Origin: Pseudisothecium myosuroides
Lineage: Eukaryota > Streptophyta > Bryopsida > Hypnales > Lembophyllaceae
Length of the DNA stretch: 64,000 bases
Direction of reading: 5' to 3'
Assembly: GCA_951799445.1 (NCBI GenBank)
Contig: OX637293.1
Coordinates: forward strand, 5,146,001 to 5,210,000
Shown here one piece after another: positions 12,130 through 25,300 of the stretch (positions within the stretch are counted from its first letter, which is position 1; every line of letters begins with the position of its first letter). The notes beneath the pieces were generated by a model. The model was not told the DNA's origin. It worked only from the letters and a program-made list of their open reading frames with translations, and did no database searches. The position numbers and the translations under genes were made by a program.

Positions 12130-12477
12130 GAAACCCTAATCTCTTCAAAACATTCTGAAAGAAACCCTAACGCACCGTTCTTTCAAGTTTCAGATCCAAT
12201 TTCTTTCATCTCTTCATTGCCGAACATACAAAATATCATACCGAGTAGAGAGTGCAAAGCCAATGCAACCAAACAGACGAAAATCGCATTGATTGCGGCA
12301 TCGCAAATCAAACTGGCGAAGAAATGCTGCCGCCAACCCTGACAAGAATCAATAATAAGAACAGTTTTACTGGAACACATCTGGCTTAACGCCGTAACAT
12401 TTGGGACGAATAGAAACATCCTTTCATCAGGGTGGACAGAATACTTTTTTCATCCAAATTTCTTGTGAATGGAGTTG

Positions 12478-13098
12478 GGAGGATTGACCCCCTTATTGCC
12501 CCATCCAAGGGTAAATGTAAAAATTGCCCCCTATTTTGTGTTATGTAAATTTTGTATTTCTTCAACTCACCCAACTAAGTTAACCCCCTATAATCGACCG
12601 AATAAAGAATTCCGACATGATCTGGAGTGATGAAGGCAAAACAAATATTTTTTCAGAGGTATATCAATAGAAATGACATAGATTGCAAAAAAATTGGTAA
12701 TTTTATCACTTGAATTGAAATTACTATGAATTTTGGGAGGCAAAAAGTGCGCCGGACCCATGGCCAATATCTAAACTCTTCCAAATCCGATCATTCAATA
12801 ACTTTTTACCTAATCATTATTTCCTATTTTTTTTTCACAATTTGGGACATGTGTCATGTATTTATTAGTTCCAACCTTGAAAACAAAAAAAAATTGCATT
12901 CTAAGCGTGGTCAGAAATACATGCACCTATAGGTCGGGAATGGGTCACTAGTTGGGAATGGGAGGGGGTGCCTTAATTTGGGGCCTCTAATTGCAAATAT
13001 GAATTTAGAATTTGAAAATTTTATCATGGGTGGCAAATAAGATTTTCCAATGTTTTCTCTAGGGGTAAAAATGGGGACAATAAGGGGATCAATCCTCC
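12478..13098. mobile_element. TIR element with 3-bp TSD (TTG)
   Basis: The left terminus GGAGGATTGACCCCCTTATT pairs with the right terminus ...AATAAGGGGATCAATCCTCC, about 28 bp with few mismatches. Both sides are flanked by TTG (12475-12477 and 13099-13101). Length 621 bp, non-coding. A possible diverged relative lies near 44520-44730, sharing 'ccccctattttgtgtt' and a 'ggcaaata' block. A 3-bp duplication fits CACTA or PIF/Harbinger types, but the superfamily is not decided. Confidence 0.75.
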
Positions 13099-14120
13099 TT
13101 GGCCATAGTTGGGGGCCCTTACTGATTTGAAAAGCTAATTGTTTTTTTTACCTTGAAAAAAACGCCTGCACTAATTATTTATTGCTAGACGATAAAATTT
13201 GAAAAATTTGAATTTATATTTGAAAATTGATGCTTTATGTCGCTCTTCAGAACTCCGTTGATGATTGTGTTGTAAGAAAGAGATATTGATTCTTATTTCT
13301 TATTTATTTTTTAAGAAAAAATTCATCGGCGCCAACAAACAAAAAGACATTGCAAGCACAAACTTAGTCATCAAACATAAAAATGCACAATTTTTATTTT
13401 TTATATTTATTTTTCCTACCCGCCACCACATACCAAAGTTTTGTATTTTAATTCAGGTAAATCTTCTCTAATATAATTATCATCAACAGAATAAGGTTTG
13501 AGAACAAGTTAAGGTATATATAGAACTACTAAATTAATTAACTATAAAATGAAGGTGCAAATTTTACATTTATTTTCCAAGGTAAAAAAATGGAGTTCTA
13601 CTCTTCAAAGTTTCGAATAAATGTGACTTATGTAGATAGGATTCTTTGGTCTAAAATTTATGACAATGGTCTTTTAGGGGTAAAACAAATTATTTATTTA
13701 TTTTTAATATATGTTCAATTCCCATGCCCTCATTTGCACTACTTACTTAGTCTTTTTGCAATTCATTCTTATTTCAATACAAGGTAATGTGAATAAAAGT
13801 AGAATTTATGTGGCTTTCTAGCCTTATGGCATAAGGATAGAATTAAAATAAATAAATTATGGAATTATTGGATGTGTCTACATTAGGAATTTATGTTGAT
13901 TTTAGATGGAAGAATTTGTAGATTTATAAAGTAGATTGCTTTGGCAAATCTTAACTTCATACCAAATGTGCCATTCCCAAAACCATTAGAATGTCATTTG
14001 TATTTGCTAAAAAAATGACAACTAAACCTTCTTTAGTTTCTTTTTATAAACATTTTTCAATTATTTAAATATCATTTGTGTCACCAATATTTAATATCAT
14101 GTGTTCTATCAATCTTTGTA

Positions 14121-14121
14121 T

Positions 14122-14148
<27 letters not shown>
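14121..14148. repeat. (AT)n microsatellite
   Basis: Uninterrupted AT dinucleotide run of about 26 bases in the intergenic region. Confidence 0.9.
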
Positions 14149-14152
<4 letters not shown>

Positions 14153-15721
14153 TAATTTTTAATTTTTGGCATATAAAAATAACAAAAGTATTGATAAATA
14201 AATTTTAAAGTTATATAATTAAAGCAAAGCAAAAGTAAAAATAAAGCTTTGGCAAATAATTTTTCAAAGTATAAATAAAAATACTAGCATGATGTCATAA
14301 GAATTGGAATGTTTTTACTTGTTGATTGATGGGCCTAGTGGAACAATCACAGTTTACAACCAGTTTTTTAAGTTTTGTCCTATTGTAGAATTAAATATAA
14401 AAATAATTTTTTTTAAACATTTTTAAAATAGACACTAGTTAATGTAATTTTTTCTATTTATAATAGAATTATACTACACCAAAGTTTTGCAAAAAAGATA
14501 TCACCATCTTCTCACTTTGAGTATAAAAGGACTTAAACTTGCAAAATAAAGCATAAGAATGTAGTGTCAAAGTTATTGAAGTTTATTCAAAATACTCCAA
14601 GAGGTAGTGAATCTCATTGCATCCATGACATCCAACCTCAAATTATGAAGTTAGTTATTGTATGTGAGATGCCTATAGTCCATTGACAATTTGTTATTGT
14701 TTTCACAACCAAAGGATCAAATATCATACCAACAAATTCAAGAATATATACTAAAATATGAATTACACTATAAATTTGGTTGGATGATGAACATGACTTG
14801 GAGATGTACATCAAATACATTGAATCTTAGAGGGAATTCACATTTGAAATTCTTATAAAAAAAATTGTAGAATTGAATTTGAAAAGCCATATTTCAATTA
14901 TGGTATTTTTGCTATGTATTTTTAATCTCATATTTTTTCATGACGTCAATTTTAGATTCAACATGGAAAAAGGAAATTGAAAGACTTCAAATCACTTTCA
15001 AAGTTTTATCACCCACTTGATCAAATATAATAATCTTTCACTTCATAATTAATATAATTATTGTGTTTATTTTCTTATATGATTTATAACACACCTAGCT
15101 TGAATTCATATGGTTACAATTTTAAAAATTGATAAACTTCTTAAAATTTGGGCTTTTTGTTTAGTTTTGAGCAAAATTCAAAAAGTTCAGAAAAGGCCTT
15201 CGACATTAAGGAGTTAAATTGACCCTAATTTTAAGACAAACTATAATATGGTTCATCCTATTCACGATCTTTCTTTTACTTTTCTTAGTTAAGATTTAAT
15301 TGAAATGATTTGATGTCATTGTCTTTGCATTATTTAACCTCTAAAGTTCTTGGCTTATGTTTTTACTAAAAAGGCTCCAAAACTGCCATTTCTAGTATAA
15401 GTATCAAATTTTAGAAAAAAAACATTTTTGTACATATGTAACTGGAGGATCTTGTAGTAAGTTGGTTTGAGAAGATGTGGAAAAATTTTCAGAAATTTTC
15501 ACCGCGTGGATTGGAAGATATTAGAGATAACAAACCCTTTTTTTGTCTCTACAAAATTTCGGGTAGCTGCACTTCACAAGATCACATTTGTATAAAAAAA
15601 TGCCCAAAATGGTGGTGCTTCTTTCAATTCACTCTTCATGCTAAGTTGTCAACATGTCTGAAAATTTTCAAATCATTTCGAATTGTACAACATGTAAGAA
15701 AAAATTGCAATGTATTCACTA

Positions 15722-15825
15722 CACTACAAGAGAAAGGGGTGTTTTAAGTAGTGTCCTAGACATCACGTCTTTTAAGTAACGTGATGTCTAGGACACTACT
15801 TAAAACACCCCTTTCTCTTGTAGTG
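15722..15825. mobile_element. CACTA-type hairpin MITE, perfect arms, TSD CTA
   Basis: Begins CACTACAAGAGAAAGGGG and ends with its exact reverse complement. The two 47-bp arms match perfectly around a 10-base loop. Target duplication CTA is present on both sides (15719-15721 and 15826-15828). CACTACAAGA is the typical plant CACTA terminus. It is nested in a TTAA-ended element. Confidence 0.92.
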
Positions 15826-16307
15826 CTAGGTAGACAAAATAGCCTAACATGGGCAATTTTTTGGAATTCTACATCTTCTTCATGGAAATTTTTCCAAGAA
15901 AAGTGAACAGTGGAAACCTTCATGAGCCTCTTCTCTACCACCAAATATTTTTGGACCACCAAAAATTTTGAATCTCAACATTTGAGAGGCTAGATTGAGG
16001 TTGGGCTGCACCGTAAGCTAGGGCAATTAGTAAATTAGAGGATCCTCCTTCCGAAATCACTATCCCAGCTTGAAACTCGACCAAATTTCAACCCACCATT
16101 GCCACCAAGCACTTCAGTAATGAAGAGCCTGCGCATGGCAGGTGGCAAGGCTCCTTCTTTGAAGGAGATGGCTTCCACCTCCACTGACCAGACTTTATAT
16201 TATTAGCATTTAAGCTTTCAATTCTTTATGAACTACTTCAATTTACTTGAAATGTGTTGAAGTTGTTTTGAGTTTCAATGGAGAAAAGAAGCTCATCATA
16301 CACAAAT

Positions 16308-16336
16308 GGGGTGGTAGGACTTCCTCCTACCACCCC
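16308..16336. repeat. Short perfect inverted repeat
   Basis: The arms GGGGTGGTAGGA and TCCTACCACCCC are separated by 5 bases. A similar 'ctcctaccactcc' block occurs near 40301, so this is probably part of a dispersed repeat rather than a terminator. Confidence 0.6.
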
Positions 16337-17378
16337 AAGTGTACATAAAGAGATCCTCTTCTCACGTGGGAATACAAACTAAGTTGAGAATATTTATTTA
16401 AATATTTTTGATTCAAGAAGAGGAGACTTTATTGTAAATGAAAATGCCTTTGAGCATTTACTTGGTCTGCAGTATGTCAACCCAAAATCAATTTTGGACC
16501 CAGCCATCTTATATTCCAGAACCCTGCCCTCTCCACTGCCTTTACAACTGTGGGCTCTAAAATTTTTGAGTGTAGTGTAAGTATCCCTACCCGTCCTGCC
16601 CCAATTGAGATTGAAACAACCTTTTCCGTCATATTTTTTTACTTGTATGCTCAAATTTCAATGAAAATCAGTGGACATGAAAGATATTCCTTGTCCACAC
16701 CTTGTATTAAAATTTCAGCCTACAATATGAAAATCTCCACTCACACGTACCTACCCAAAAAATTTATGTTGCCAAAATCAGCAGACTAGTCTTTTAGGGG
16801 TTAACCTGTTAATGTCCTTTTTTTCCTTGTTTCTTGATGTTATGGTTGAAATTTTAAAAATATTTCATCTCCCAAATTATACTACTCCCAGACCTATCAA
16901 TGTAATGTAATCAACATTGCCCCCCCCCCAATATCTATCCTTCCTATTTGGAGATTTTGTTTGCCTTTGGATAAATTCACATTGCATTGGCCTATTTAAA
17001 TCATGGGAGAGATATTAATTTATAAAGCTTAAATTTTTTAAATTTCTGCACATTTTTGCTTACATCTGTGTACAACTAAATTATTTTCCTCAATTTTATA
17101 AAGAACTCTATCTTTTAAAGGCTCAAGTATCACATAATCCTTAAACGTTGAAGCGGACGTTCTGCGGCCGATGAATGACAAGAGAATCTCTTGTATAGGA
17201 CAAAACTGCAACTATTCATCTTCGGAATTTTGAGTGGAAAGAGAAGATCATGAATAGTAATTTGACCTCCAATAAGCACTTTTGATTTTTTCAAAGAAGA
17301 TGATGTCATAAGGTATGATTTCCACGGTCACCAGCCCGGCGTTCAAGGGTTAAGATTATTGAGAAGTTATCTAAACTA

Positions 17379-17792
17379 TAAGGTAGAAGGCTCAAGAATA
17401 GTTCGGGCATTAAGAATGGACCCTATAAATGGCTGTGAAATGGACATGAGTTGTTTTTGAAATTGACTACTATAGTCATTGAATGAACCAAGGAAAAAAG
17501 ACTTATTAATTGCAAGAGCCAATCACTCTCTTTGCTTTCCCCATTTTTATTTAGAATTGCAAGTGAACCATTTATGAAAGACCTAGGGTCACAAATAGGG
17601 ACCTATGACCCAACTTGTTTGAAAATTCATAAGTAATTCAAAAATGTTCGGAAAAATACGAAACGACTTGGGTTAGATTCCTCATCAACTTCTCTATGTC
17701 TGAAAAATGACCTAAAAATATTCCTGTCCAAGGAAGTACATGAAAAAGGCGGACCAGCCCTTAGATGGTCGGTTTATGAGCCTCCTACCTTA
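17379..17792. mobile_element. TAAGGTAG-ended element, copy A
   Basis: The left end TAAGGTAGAAGGCTCA pairs with the right end TGAGCCTCCTACCTTA. The interior is clearly homologous to 48434-48852, e.g. 'gacctagggtcacaaatag' and 'gaaaattcataagtaattc'. Length 414 bp, non-coding. If the outer TA is a target duplication the element would be Tc1/mariner-like; this is an inference. Confidence 0.75.
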
Positions 17793-18062
17793 AATTACCC
17801 TGATGCACTCAATCTTGAAAAATCAATGGAACCCAACGATGCTAACTTCTCGATGGATGAGTTTACTCAGTTCCCGTCCAACAGATTTCATCCATCTCCC
17901 TCTCTAACTTATCTGCTCCCCCCGGCCTCTGTGCGAAAGCAGGCAACGCCTTCACCACGATGTGTGGCGGGCTTCAATCTCTTCTCACAAATTGTCGCTC
18001 TTCGGAATCACCTCTCGCATTCCAATCGCCATAGCCACCCAGCCCGCGCACACGCGGTGCTA

Positions 18063-21000
18063 ATGGCATCCCTCTCCTCCACACCGTCTTCATTTTACTG
18101 CACCCACACCACGCTCCATCTGCTGCGGCCTCGCTTGTTGAGTTTCAGCTATTCGTGTCCATGGCGAGCGGTGCAATTACCACGGAGGGAGCTTCACAGC
18201 AACGCATTGTTGAAGAAGAAGCAGCAGCAGCAGACGGGGTTTCGAGTGCTCTGTTGCCAAGTCACTTCTGAGGCTACCAACCATGAGGGCGATGGCAGTG
18301 CAATGGGACCGGCGACGCTGGAGCAGTTCATTCAGCTCAATTCGGGATCCTGGAGTGGGAGTTTTACTGTAAGAGTAATCCTGAAGTGAATGCAAAGTTT
18401 TTGGTTGGTATGCAATTTGATGTTGTACTGTACGTTGAGATGTTGGATTAGTGGCAGTAGGAGATTGATGGAGTTTACGATTGTGAGCGCAGTCTTGTTT
18501 CGTGAATTCTTGTTTTAGGGTTTAGGGTTGAAGTGTTGGTAGCTTCTCGCTTTCACTTCTTCTTGCATTAATTGCACGGACACTAATTGCTTGTCAACCA
18601 CTTGGAATGGTGGCAAGAATTTTGGCATTTACGTAGTATGAAGGTTCTCTTTGGTGTAACTTGTGAATTGCAAGAAACTTAATTTTATGACGAACTTTGA
18701 TTTTGAGGCAAGTGGAGATAATTAAGCACGGACAGTGGGACGTTCATCAGGAAATGCTTCATGAATCACAAGATAACTTATAGATGATTCTTGAGCCATT
18801 TTTTGTGTGGATAGTTGAATCTGACTCCATTGTCAAGTAGTTGTAAGAAGTTTCAAATCATTGCACACAATTTTGAATTTGTTGAGTCGTTTAAAACTTG
18901 GGGTGTATGGTCGATAGCATGATTTACTGTACATTGTGTTCTCTTGGCTGAATTGTCTGTGTAACGTGGCGTCTCTCTTTGCAGCAATACGATGTTATGG
19001 GCAATGTGTTGCAATGTATTCCGACTAGGCTATCTGCAACTTCGTATGGCAAAGGCGAGAATGTCAGCCTCCTCCAGACGTAAGAAACTGTCCATGATGT
19101 CACTTGTGATTTCTATCTCTTGCAATAATAGGTCTGGTGTTTCAGTAATAATCATATTATACACATCTCAAAAGAGTTGTTAAGACTGTACGGAAACGTT
19201 TTAGAACACGTTGCTTCTTCTATTTCCAAATTCTTAGGGTTGGTTTCTCTGCTTCTTGTTTCTTTTCCTAACATTGACAGGTGGGACTAATTTTGGCAGG
19301 CTGCACATTAAAGAGGCAACCTCGAAGAGTAGAACAGCTGATGAGGGCGATGAACCGGTATGGCAGGAGTTCAAGCTCGTGGATACTAATCTCTTCACAA
19401 TGGAGCAGCGGCAGCAGGTCTGCTTAGTGCTCCAAACCACGAATCCGTTATGCGGTTTTATGAGAATTTGAACCAAAGATGAGCTAATTCAGTTGCCTAA
19501 CCCCGAAGTGTCCAAATCAGAAATAAAACCTTCAATTTGGAATCTAATAGTCAATTATTTCTATCATCAAATGATGTAGGGTGTGATTTTCTTCTTCTTA
19601 TTGGTACATTTTGTTACCTTCCTCGGTGATTTATTTCAGCTCTTACAGATATGGATGCAACGATTTATGGTCTTATGGGCACGAAGGGGTGAGCTGTTGT
19701 ACACAAACCTGCAATACACTGACATGAAGGTACCAATGAGCTTACTTTTTCCACTCTTGGCTATGGCAGGTTGGTTTCTTTCCCGGAAAGAATGCATACA
19801 CCGTGTCACATCAAACGTCGGAGATGCTGGATAAGGTGTTGAGAATTGGGGTACTAGGAGAAGACGATGAGGAGCAAGAGGAGTTTCCAAAGTAAGCCTG
19901 GAACCCAGGTATGACAAACCTTGTAAAATGAAGTGAAAAAATTACCAAAAATTACCTTTACCATGAAAGTATATAGGACCCGCCGTGCCGACCCGACATT
20001 CTTTTAGGGGTTTGAAGACGAAGAAGTTCGATCTGAAGAATTAGAGTACCCTAATGTATATGTAAAGACGAAAGGTGAATGAGATCAACCTTTAGGGACT
20101 TCTTTAGAACACAAATAAATTATTAGATCCTAAGTAGGACTACTTAGTGCGTGCCTAGCAACCATTCCAACCTTGAAATGAACCCCACTCACTCCACTTT
20201 TTAAGGTTTGTGATTTGTGATTTGTGGAGGTCTTCAAAGAACACCTTAATGTCAGGATAAGGTCTTCATCTACCAGGGTTGTTAAAGCATCATCCCTAGA
20301 AGGAAGGAACCCTGTAGTATGCTAGGTTTCCTCCTCTGAATACTCTTTTATCAGTACAAACTAGCCATCAGTGCATTTGCACCCATGCATTATTCGATTT
20401 CAATCTAGGTGATAATATTTGGGACTCCAGTGAGATTCTCCTGTTTCTATGAACATGTCTGGGTGATAATTTGTCCATATAACTTCTCATTCATCCCAAT
20501 TAATTCATGAATCTTAAAAAGTCGCCTTCCTTCATGACCAACATGATGAAATGGAGGTAATTAATATACTTGTCCAAGATACAATAAAAAAATATGTTAA
20601 ATTTTCAAAAGGATTGGGTGCTAATGTTGACCACATGGGCAAACATCAATGTGGCAGAGGTGTGAAGCTTCCTTCCCGACGCCCAGCTCTAGTATGTGAG
20701 AGCTGTCTCTACTCCAAAGACGCCCAAAGGCGGGTGAGGGCCTTCCATGTGCTGGACCCGCGGGGCCTCCTGGACGTGATCGGTGCGTTTCACGAGAGCC
20801 GAGACGGCAGCTCGTTTGCAGAGTCACAAAGGGACCTTGTGGACAAGCCTGGGACCAGAATCCAGGCGCTACTCGGCAGTTGGTCAGGTCAACTCGTGAC
20901 ACAGCGAACTGGCATTTATGGCTCCACCTCGGCGTGTTGCAATGTCCGTGTTTCCTATGAAAGAGACGAGGAAGCCAGGATGAAACTGGTACGACTGTGC

Positions 21001-22228
21001 ATCCCTCTACAAATTCTTATGTTAGAATGGTCCACCTTGCGACACTCTTCATAGTTTTTGCTATAGATGATGACTCCAACTGTTGAGTATTGAATTCCCT
21101 TATCATTTAAGTCATTGCGGGATTTCAAGGTTTGTGTTCCGCAAGTAGAGTGATAATAAAAAACGAGTCTTGAGAACTGCACAGGAGGGCTAATATTTTG
21201 GCCCAGAATTTAGGGCTCAGAATTGTGCAGGGTTTACAAATAAAGTGAGTTACAATAGAAAGAGATAAGAGAATCTTGCGATTGAAGTTGCACACGTGCA
21301 CAGTCCCTATTTCTATGTGGCAGGGTGGCAATTCCCAACTTAATCACTTCTTCTGGGAGTCTGTCCATAGGTGGTTAAAGTCACTTTAGATTGCATAGTA
21401 AAAGCAACAAGCTTGGGAAAATAAGAAATCCTACACCTAGAAATTCAAGGTTAAAACTTGAACCTTGCAATTAGGCGCGAGGCAATGCCTCTTTTTTAAT
21501 CTGTGGTAATAAGTCTCCAATCCACTTCAGAGAGGAGCTTGGAACCTTGTTACCTCAAATTTTTTTAGCATGCCGTGTAGGAGCCATGTGTGCGCTACCT
21601 CTTCATGTTCAATCTTGTTACTGGGAACGGTGCGAAGTTGGCATTGAACAAAACGAGACAACAAGATATGCGATCTAGGTGTAGGGTTTCCTATTTTTTC
21701 AAGCTTCTTGTTTCAACCTGTGCAACCTTATGTGATCTTAGTCTGTCTAACTGAGGTTTTTGGAACGCCAGAATATGACTTCTGGATGTTCTGCAAAGGA
21801 TGTCTTTGCCCTAGCCAACCTTATCGCCTGCAGGATCATGAAGTCCAAGTTGGGTCTCATGTTTTTGAAAGCAGTATTTATCAAGTAATGAGAGGAAGGA
21901 ATTATAACAATTGTTGATGATGTTCGTGACGGGTTTACAGGAGATTACAACTGACAGAGGGCAAGGCACAAGGATTGCAATGAACGGGGCTTCTTTGGGA
22001 AACATTATGCGGTTCGAAGGAGGGTTGCTGACAACCATGCTTCCCGGAGGACTAGCCATGACGTGCCCAGGCAGTGTGGGTCAAAGCGTAGGTCGGAAGC
22101 AGGCTTTCTACTTCGAAGTCTCGTGGATTGAATCTCCAGGAGAGAGACGACGCTTGGTGCGTACTTATGACACGGATGGCTTGGTGGTGTCTACAAGCCT
22201 TGCCACCGAGTCCAAGCTCTCTTCATAG
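18063..22228 (+). CDS. DUF3598 / CpcS-like plastid protein
   Basis: Six exons keep phase and give 419 residues: 18063-18368, 18985-19079, 19300-19417, 19770-19891, 20658-20988 and 21941-22228. The start MASLSSTPSSF opens a Ser/Arg-rich stretch with few acidic residues, typical of a chloroplast transit peptide. An upstream in-frame ATG at 17826 would only lengthen this leader. Two related segments follow: GSWSGSFTQYDVMGN...TRLSATSYGKGENVSL and later GSWSGQLVTQRTGIYG. Each resembles the opening strand of a CpcS/CpeS-type lipocalin barrel as found in DUF3598 proteins of cyanobacteria and plants. CpcS proteins handle bilin chromophores; the plant role is not established and no ligand is claimed. 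The 3' end converges on the FYR gene across a large palindrome. Confidence 0.72.
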
Positions 22229-22322
22229 TCCAATTTTTGTAAAGAGGTCATTTTATGATTGGTAGGTAGAGTACCACACTTCAAAAATGTGACCCACTTT
22301 GTTTTGAGCAATTCTTTTACTG

Positions 22323-25300
22323 CACCAATTTTCTTTGGAGGAATTATTAGAATCTAATGGTTTGCTGATGACACTGCTTGCATTTTTTCTCATTATAATT
22401 GATTAGTTAGATGTTCACTGTATTTTGGAACTCTTAGTAAGTAGACAAATGAAGGTTTGTGTTTCCGGGAAATTGAACTAATTTTACACTGTAGCGAGAT
22501 TGATCAATGGGGAAGTGTGGTTGCTAACACTAGATTTTTGAGATGTTATAACCTAATTAGTAATATGAGGCTATTTCAAGAATTGTCATGCAACATCATA
22601 TTGAGAATCTTACAAAATGGGGACACTATACCGAGAAATACCGAGAAGGCTAAAATTTATTTATTTATTTATTAAAAAATTCCACTATTTTGTGTGTGAG
22701 ATTTAAGAGGTACAAACCTTTGTGGACAAGTGTACTTGATAAGTATGAAAAATTTGAATAAAACTATTGTTTTAGATTGTTGCAGTGTAATATAGACATT
22801 GAATTTAGCCTTGTACCAAGCAATTATTTTAAATGATTATTTGCAATGGATTGAGCAATGGACTTTTGTTTCCAAATTATCAAATGGATGCATTGTGATA
22901 TCATTCCTCCAAAGTTTATTGTAAATATGAGAACATTGGTGTAATTATAGTGAATATAGTCCTTTGCTTGAAAAACTTAAGAAATATATGTTAGGTGTAC
23001 CATAAGGTAGAACAAGCCATCATGGATAGAAATTTAGAAGTTTGCCTTCATGCCATTGTTGAAATTAGCAAATTCTTTTCCCACATACAAAGACAATTGA
23101 AAAAAATGACAAGAGTAATTGAAATTACATTCCTTTTAGCAAAGCATGAATTTGTTATGGACTTTTGAAATGTGTTGCCCTCATGGCCCAAAAGAATCTT
23201 TGGACTACTACCCCAAAACCATTAAGTGTATCCATAATGATCTTACTCACCTAAAGGAATCACTAACATGGCCATAATACGAAGGCTTAAGAAACTTAAG
23301 TCACTTCCTTCAATGAATTTACACTCAAAAGGTGGAAGTTCCTATTGTAGTCACTATTCACTCCATTAGTCACTAACTAAATCCAATGTAGTCCAAATCT
23401 CATTTAGTGAAAAAAAAGATTGTAATGGGCCATTCCCTGGGTGTCTGGAACGGGTCATTTGTCCATAAATAATGCAGTGTTCTACCTGAGATGAAAACCT
23501 TTTGACCGGTATTGCAATTGGAAACTGATACTCCGGAGAGTCCATACAATATGTCCAGTCATGTTCGGCACTCTGCCAGTGTTGACATACTGTATGCAGC
23601 GAAGGTGCAAGGCCAGTTAATGCAATTCCACCGTGGAGATTGATCATGTTGGTCGATGGTTACGGTGTATTCTCCAAGAATTTTGTATGACAACATTTAC
23701 TGTAACTTCCGACTTCCGAGAGATTGATCCACTGTTAGTTAGTATTGAGAATCGTGTTGCACCTTCGTTACATATGTCAACATTGGTAGAGTGCCGATCG
23801 TGACTGGACATATGGACTCTCCGGAGTATCAGTTTCCAATTGCAATACCGATCAAAAGGCTTTCATCTAAGGTAGAACACTGCATTATTTATGGACTAAA
23901 GACCCGTTCCAAACACCCAGGGAATGGACCATTACAATCTTTTTTTTCACTAAATGAGATTTGGGCTACATTGGATTGAGTTAGTGGCCACAATGGATTG
24001 TCTTAGGTGATTGTAATGGTGTGATTAGTGACTATAGTAGGAACTTCCACCTTTTGAGTGTAAATTCATTGAAGGAAGTGACTTTCTTAGGCCTTGTATT
24101 GTGGCCATGTCAGTGAATGCTTTAGGTGAGAAAGAGGACCTATAGGTATATGGATACTCCTCTTATTGGTTTGGAGGTAGTTAAAAGACTCTTTTGGGCA
24201 ATTGGGCCATGAGGGCAGCACATATGCAAAGTTTATAACAAATTCTTGTTTTGTTGAAAAAATGTAATTTCAATTACTCTCATTGTTTCTTTCCTTTGTC
24301 TTTATATCAATTATATGTAGGAAAAGAATTTAAAAACTTCAACACCGGCATTAAAGCAAACTCCTAATTTTGCCCATGATGGCTTGTTCTACCTTATGGT
24401 ACCACTAACGTTGTTTTCCAAGCAAAAGACTATATTCTCTATAGTCCTTTTTGTATTTGATGAGATTTTGGGGTTGTAAAGGGTTGCGAGTGATTTGTGA
24501 GAACTGTGCCAAATTTTGCCCATGATGGCTTGTTCTACCTTATAGTACCACTAATGTTGCTTTCCAAACAAAAGACTATATTCTCTGTAGTCCTTTTTGT
24601 ATTTGATGAGATTTTGGGGTTGGAAAGGGTTGCGAGTGACTTGTGAGAATTGTGCCACATTAGCATTTTGATATGGCTGAACTTCAACTATCTCTGATAA
24701 TAATACTTGTTCACAGCATAGGATATGGGCCTAAAGTGGCCTCTAATACCCCCCAAAAACATCTAATGGTGCAATTTCTTGAACCTTTAAATTTTTTAAT
24801 TATACCAATGTTGTCATCTTTATAATAAATTCATCAGTGAATGATATAACAAGGCATCCATTACAAAATATGCAAGGCAAAATTCAATGTTTCTATTACA
24901 ATACAACAATTTAAAAGAATAGTTTTATTCAAAATTTTCATACTTATCAAGTAGACACTTCTCTACAAAGATTTGTATGGATTAAATTTTGCACACAAAA
25001 TAGTGGGATTTTTTAATTACAAATAAATCGATTAATTTTAGCTCTCATATTACTAATTATGTTATAACATCTCAAAAATCTAGTGTTGGCGACCACACTT
25101 CCCCATAGAATAGAGATAATCAATCTCACTAAAGTGTAAAATTAGTTCAATTTCCTGGATTTGAAGTACAAAGAAACACAAACAAACATTTGTCTACTCA
25201 CTAAGAGTTTCACTAAGAGTTTCAAAATACAGTGAACATCTAACGCATCAATAATGAGAAAGAATGCAAGTAGTGTTGTCATCAAACCATTAGATTCTAA

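Larger units (their letters stand above)
15334..16804 (+). mobile_element. TTAA-ended element, copy 4, with nested insertion
   Basis: Left end TTAACCTCTAAAGTTCTTGG, right end GACTAGTCTTTTAGGGGTTAA. The left portion aligns with copy 7 through 'ggctccaaaactgccatttct' and 'ggattggaagatattag' blocks. At 1,471 bp it is longer than its relatives. One cause is the CACTA hairpin at 15722-15825. Another is a stretch around 15990-16400 not seen in the others, part of which (about 16320-16460) resembles 40290-40370. Confidence 0.7.
12130..18062. other. Intergenic region rich in DNA elements
   Basis: No gene recognised. It contains the upstream region of the RING gene, a TIR element with TTG duplication (12478-13098), an (AT)n run, a TTAA-ended element carrying a CACTA hairpin, and a TAAGGTAG-ended element. 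A right-end-like motif, GGTCTTTTAGGGG at about 13669, may be a relic of another TTAA-family copy. An in-frame ATG at 17826 precedes the chosen start of the next gene, so its 5' UTR or an N-terminal extension lies at the right edge. Confidence 0.55.

Noticed and set aside
19649..19729. Possible extra 27-codon exon in the DUF3598 gene (in frame, good acceptor and donor).
   Set aside because: It would leave an intron of only 40 bases before the next exon, too short for plants. Joining 19417 directly to 19770 also keeps phase.
23366..23979. Open frames of 93 and 62 codons on opposite strands with the same protein text.
   Set aside because: They are mirror images produced by the palindrome and show no known motif.
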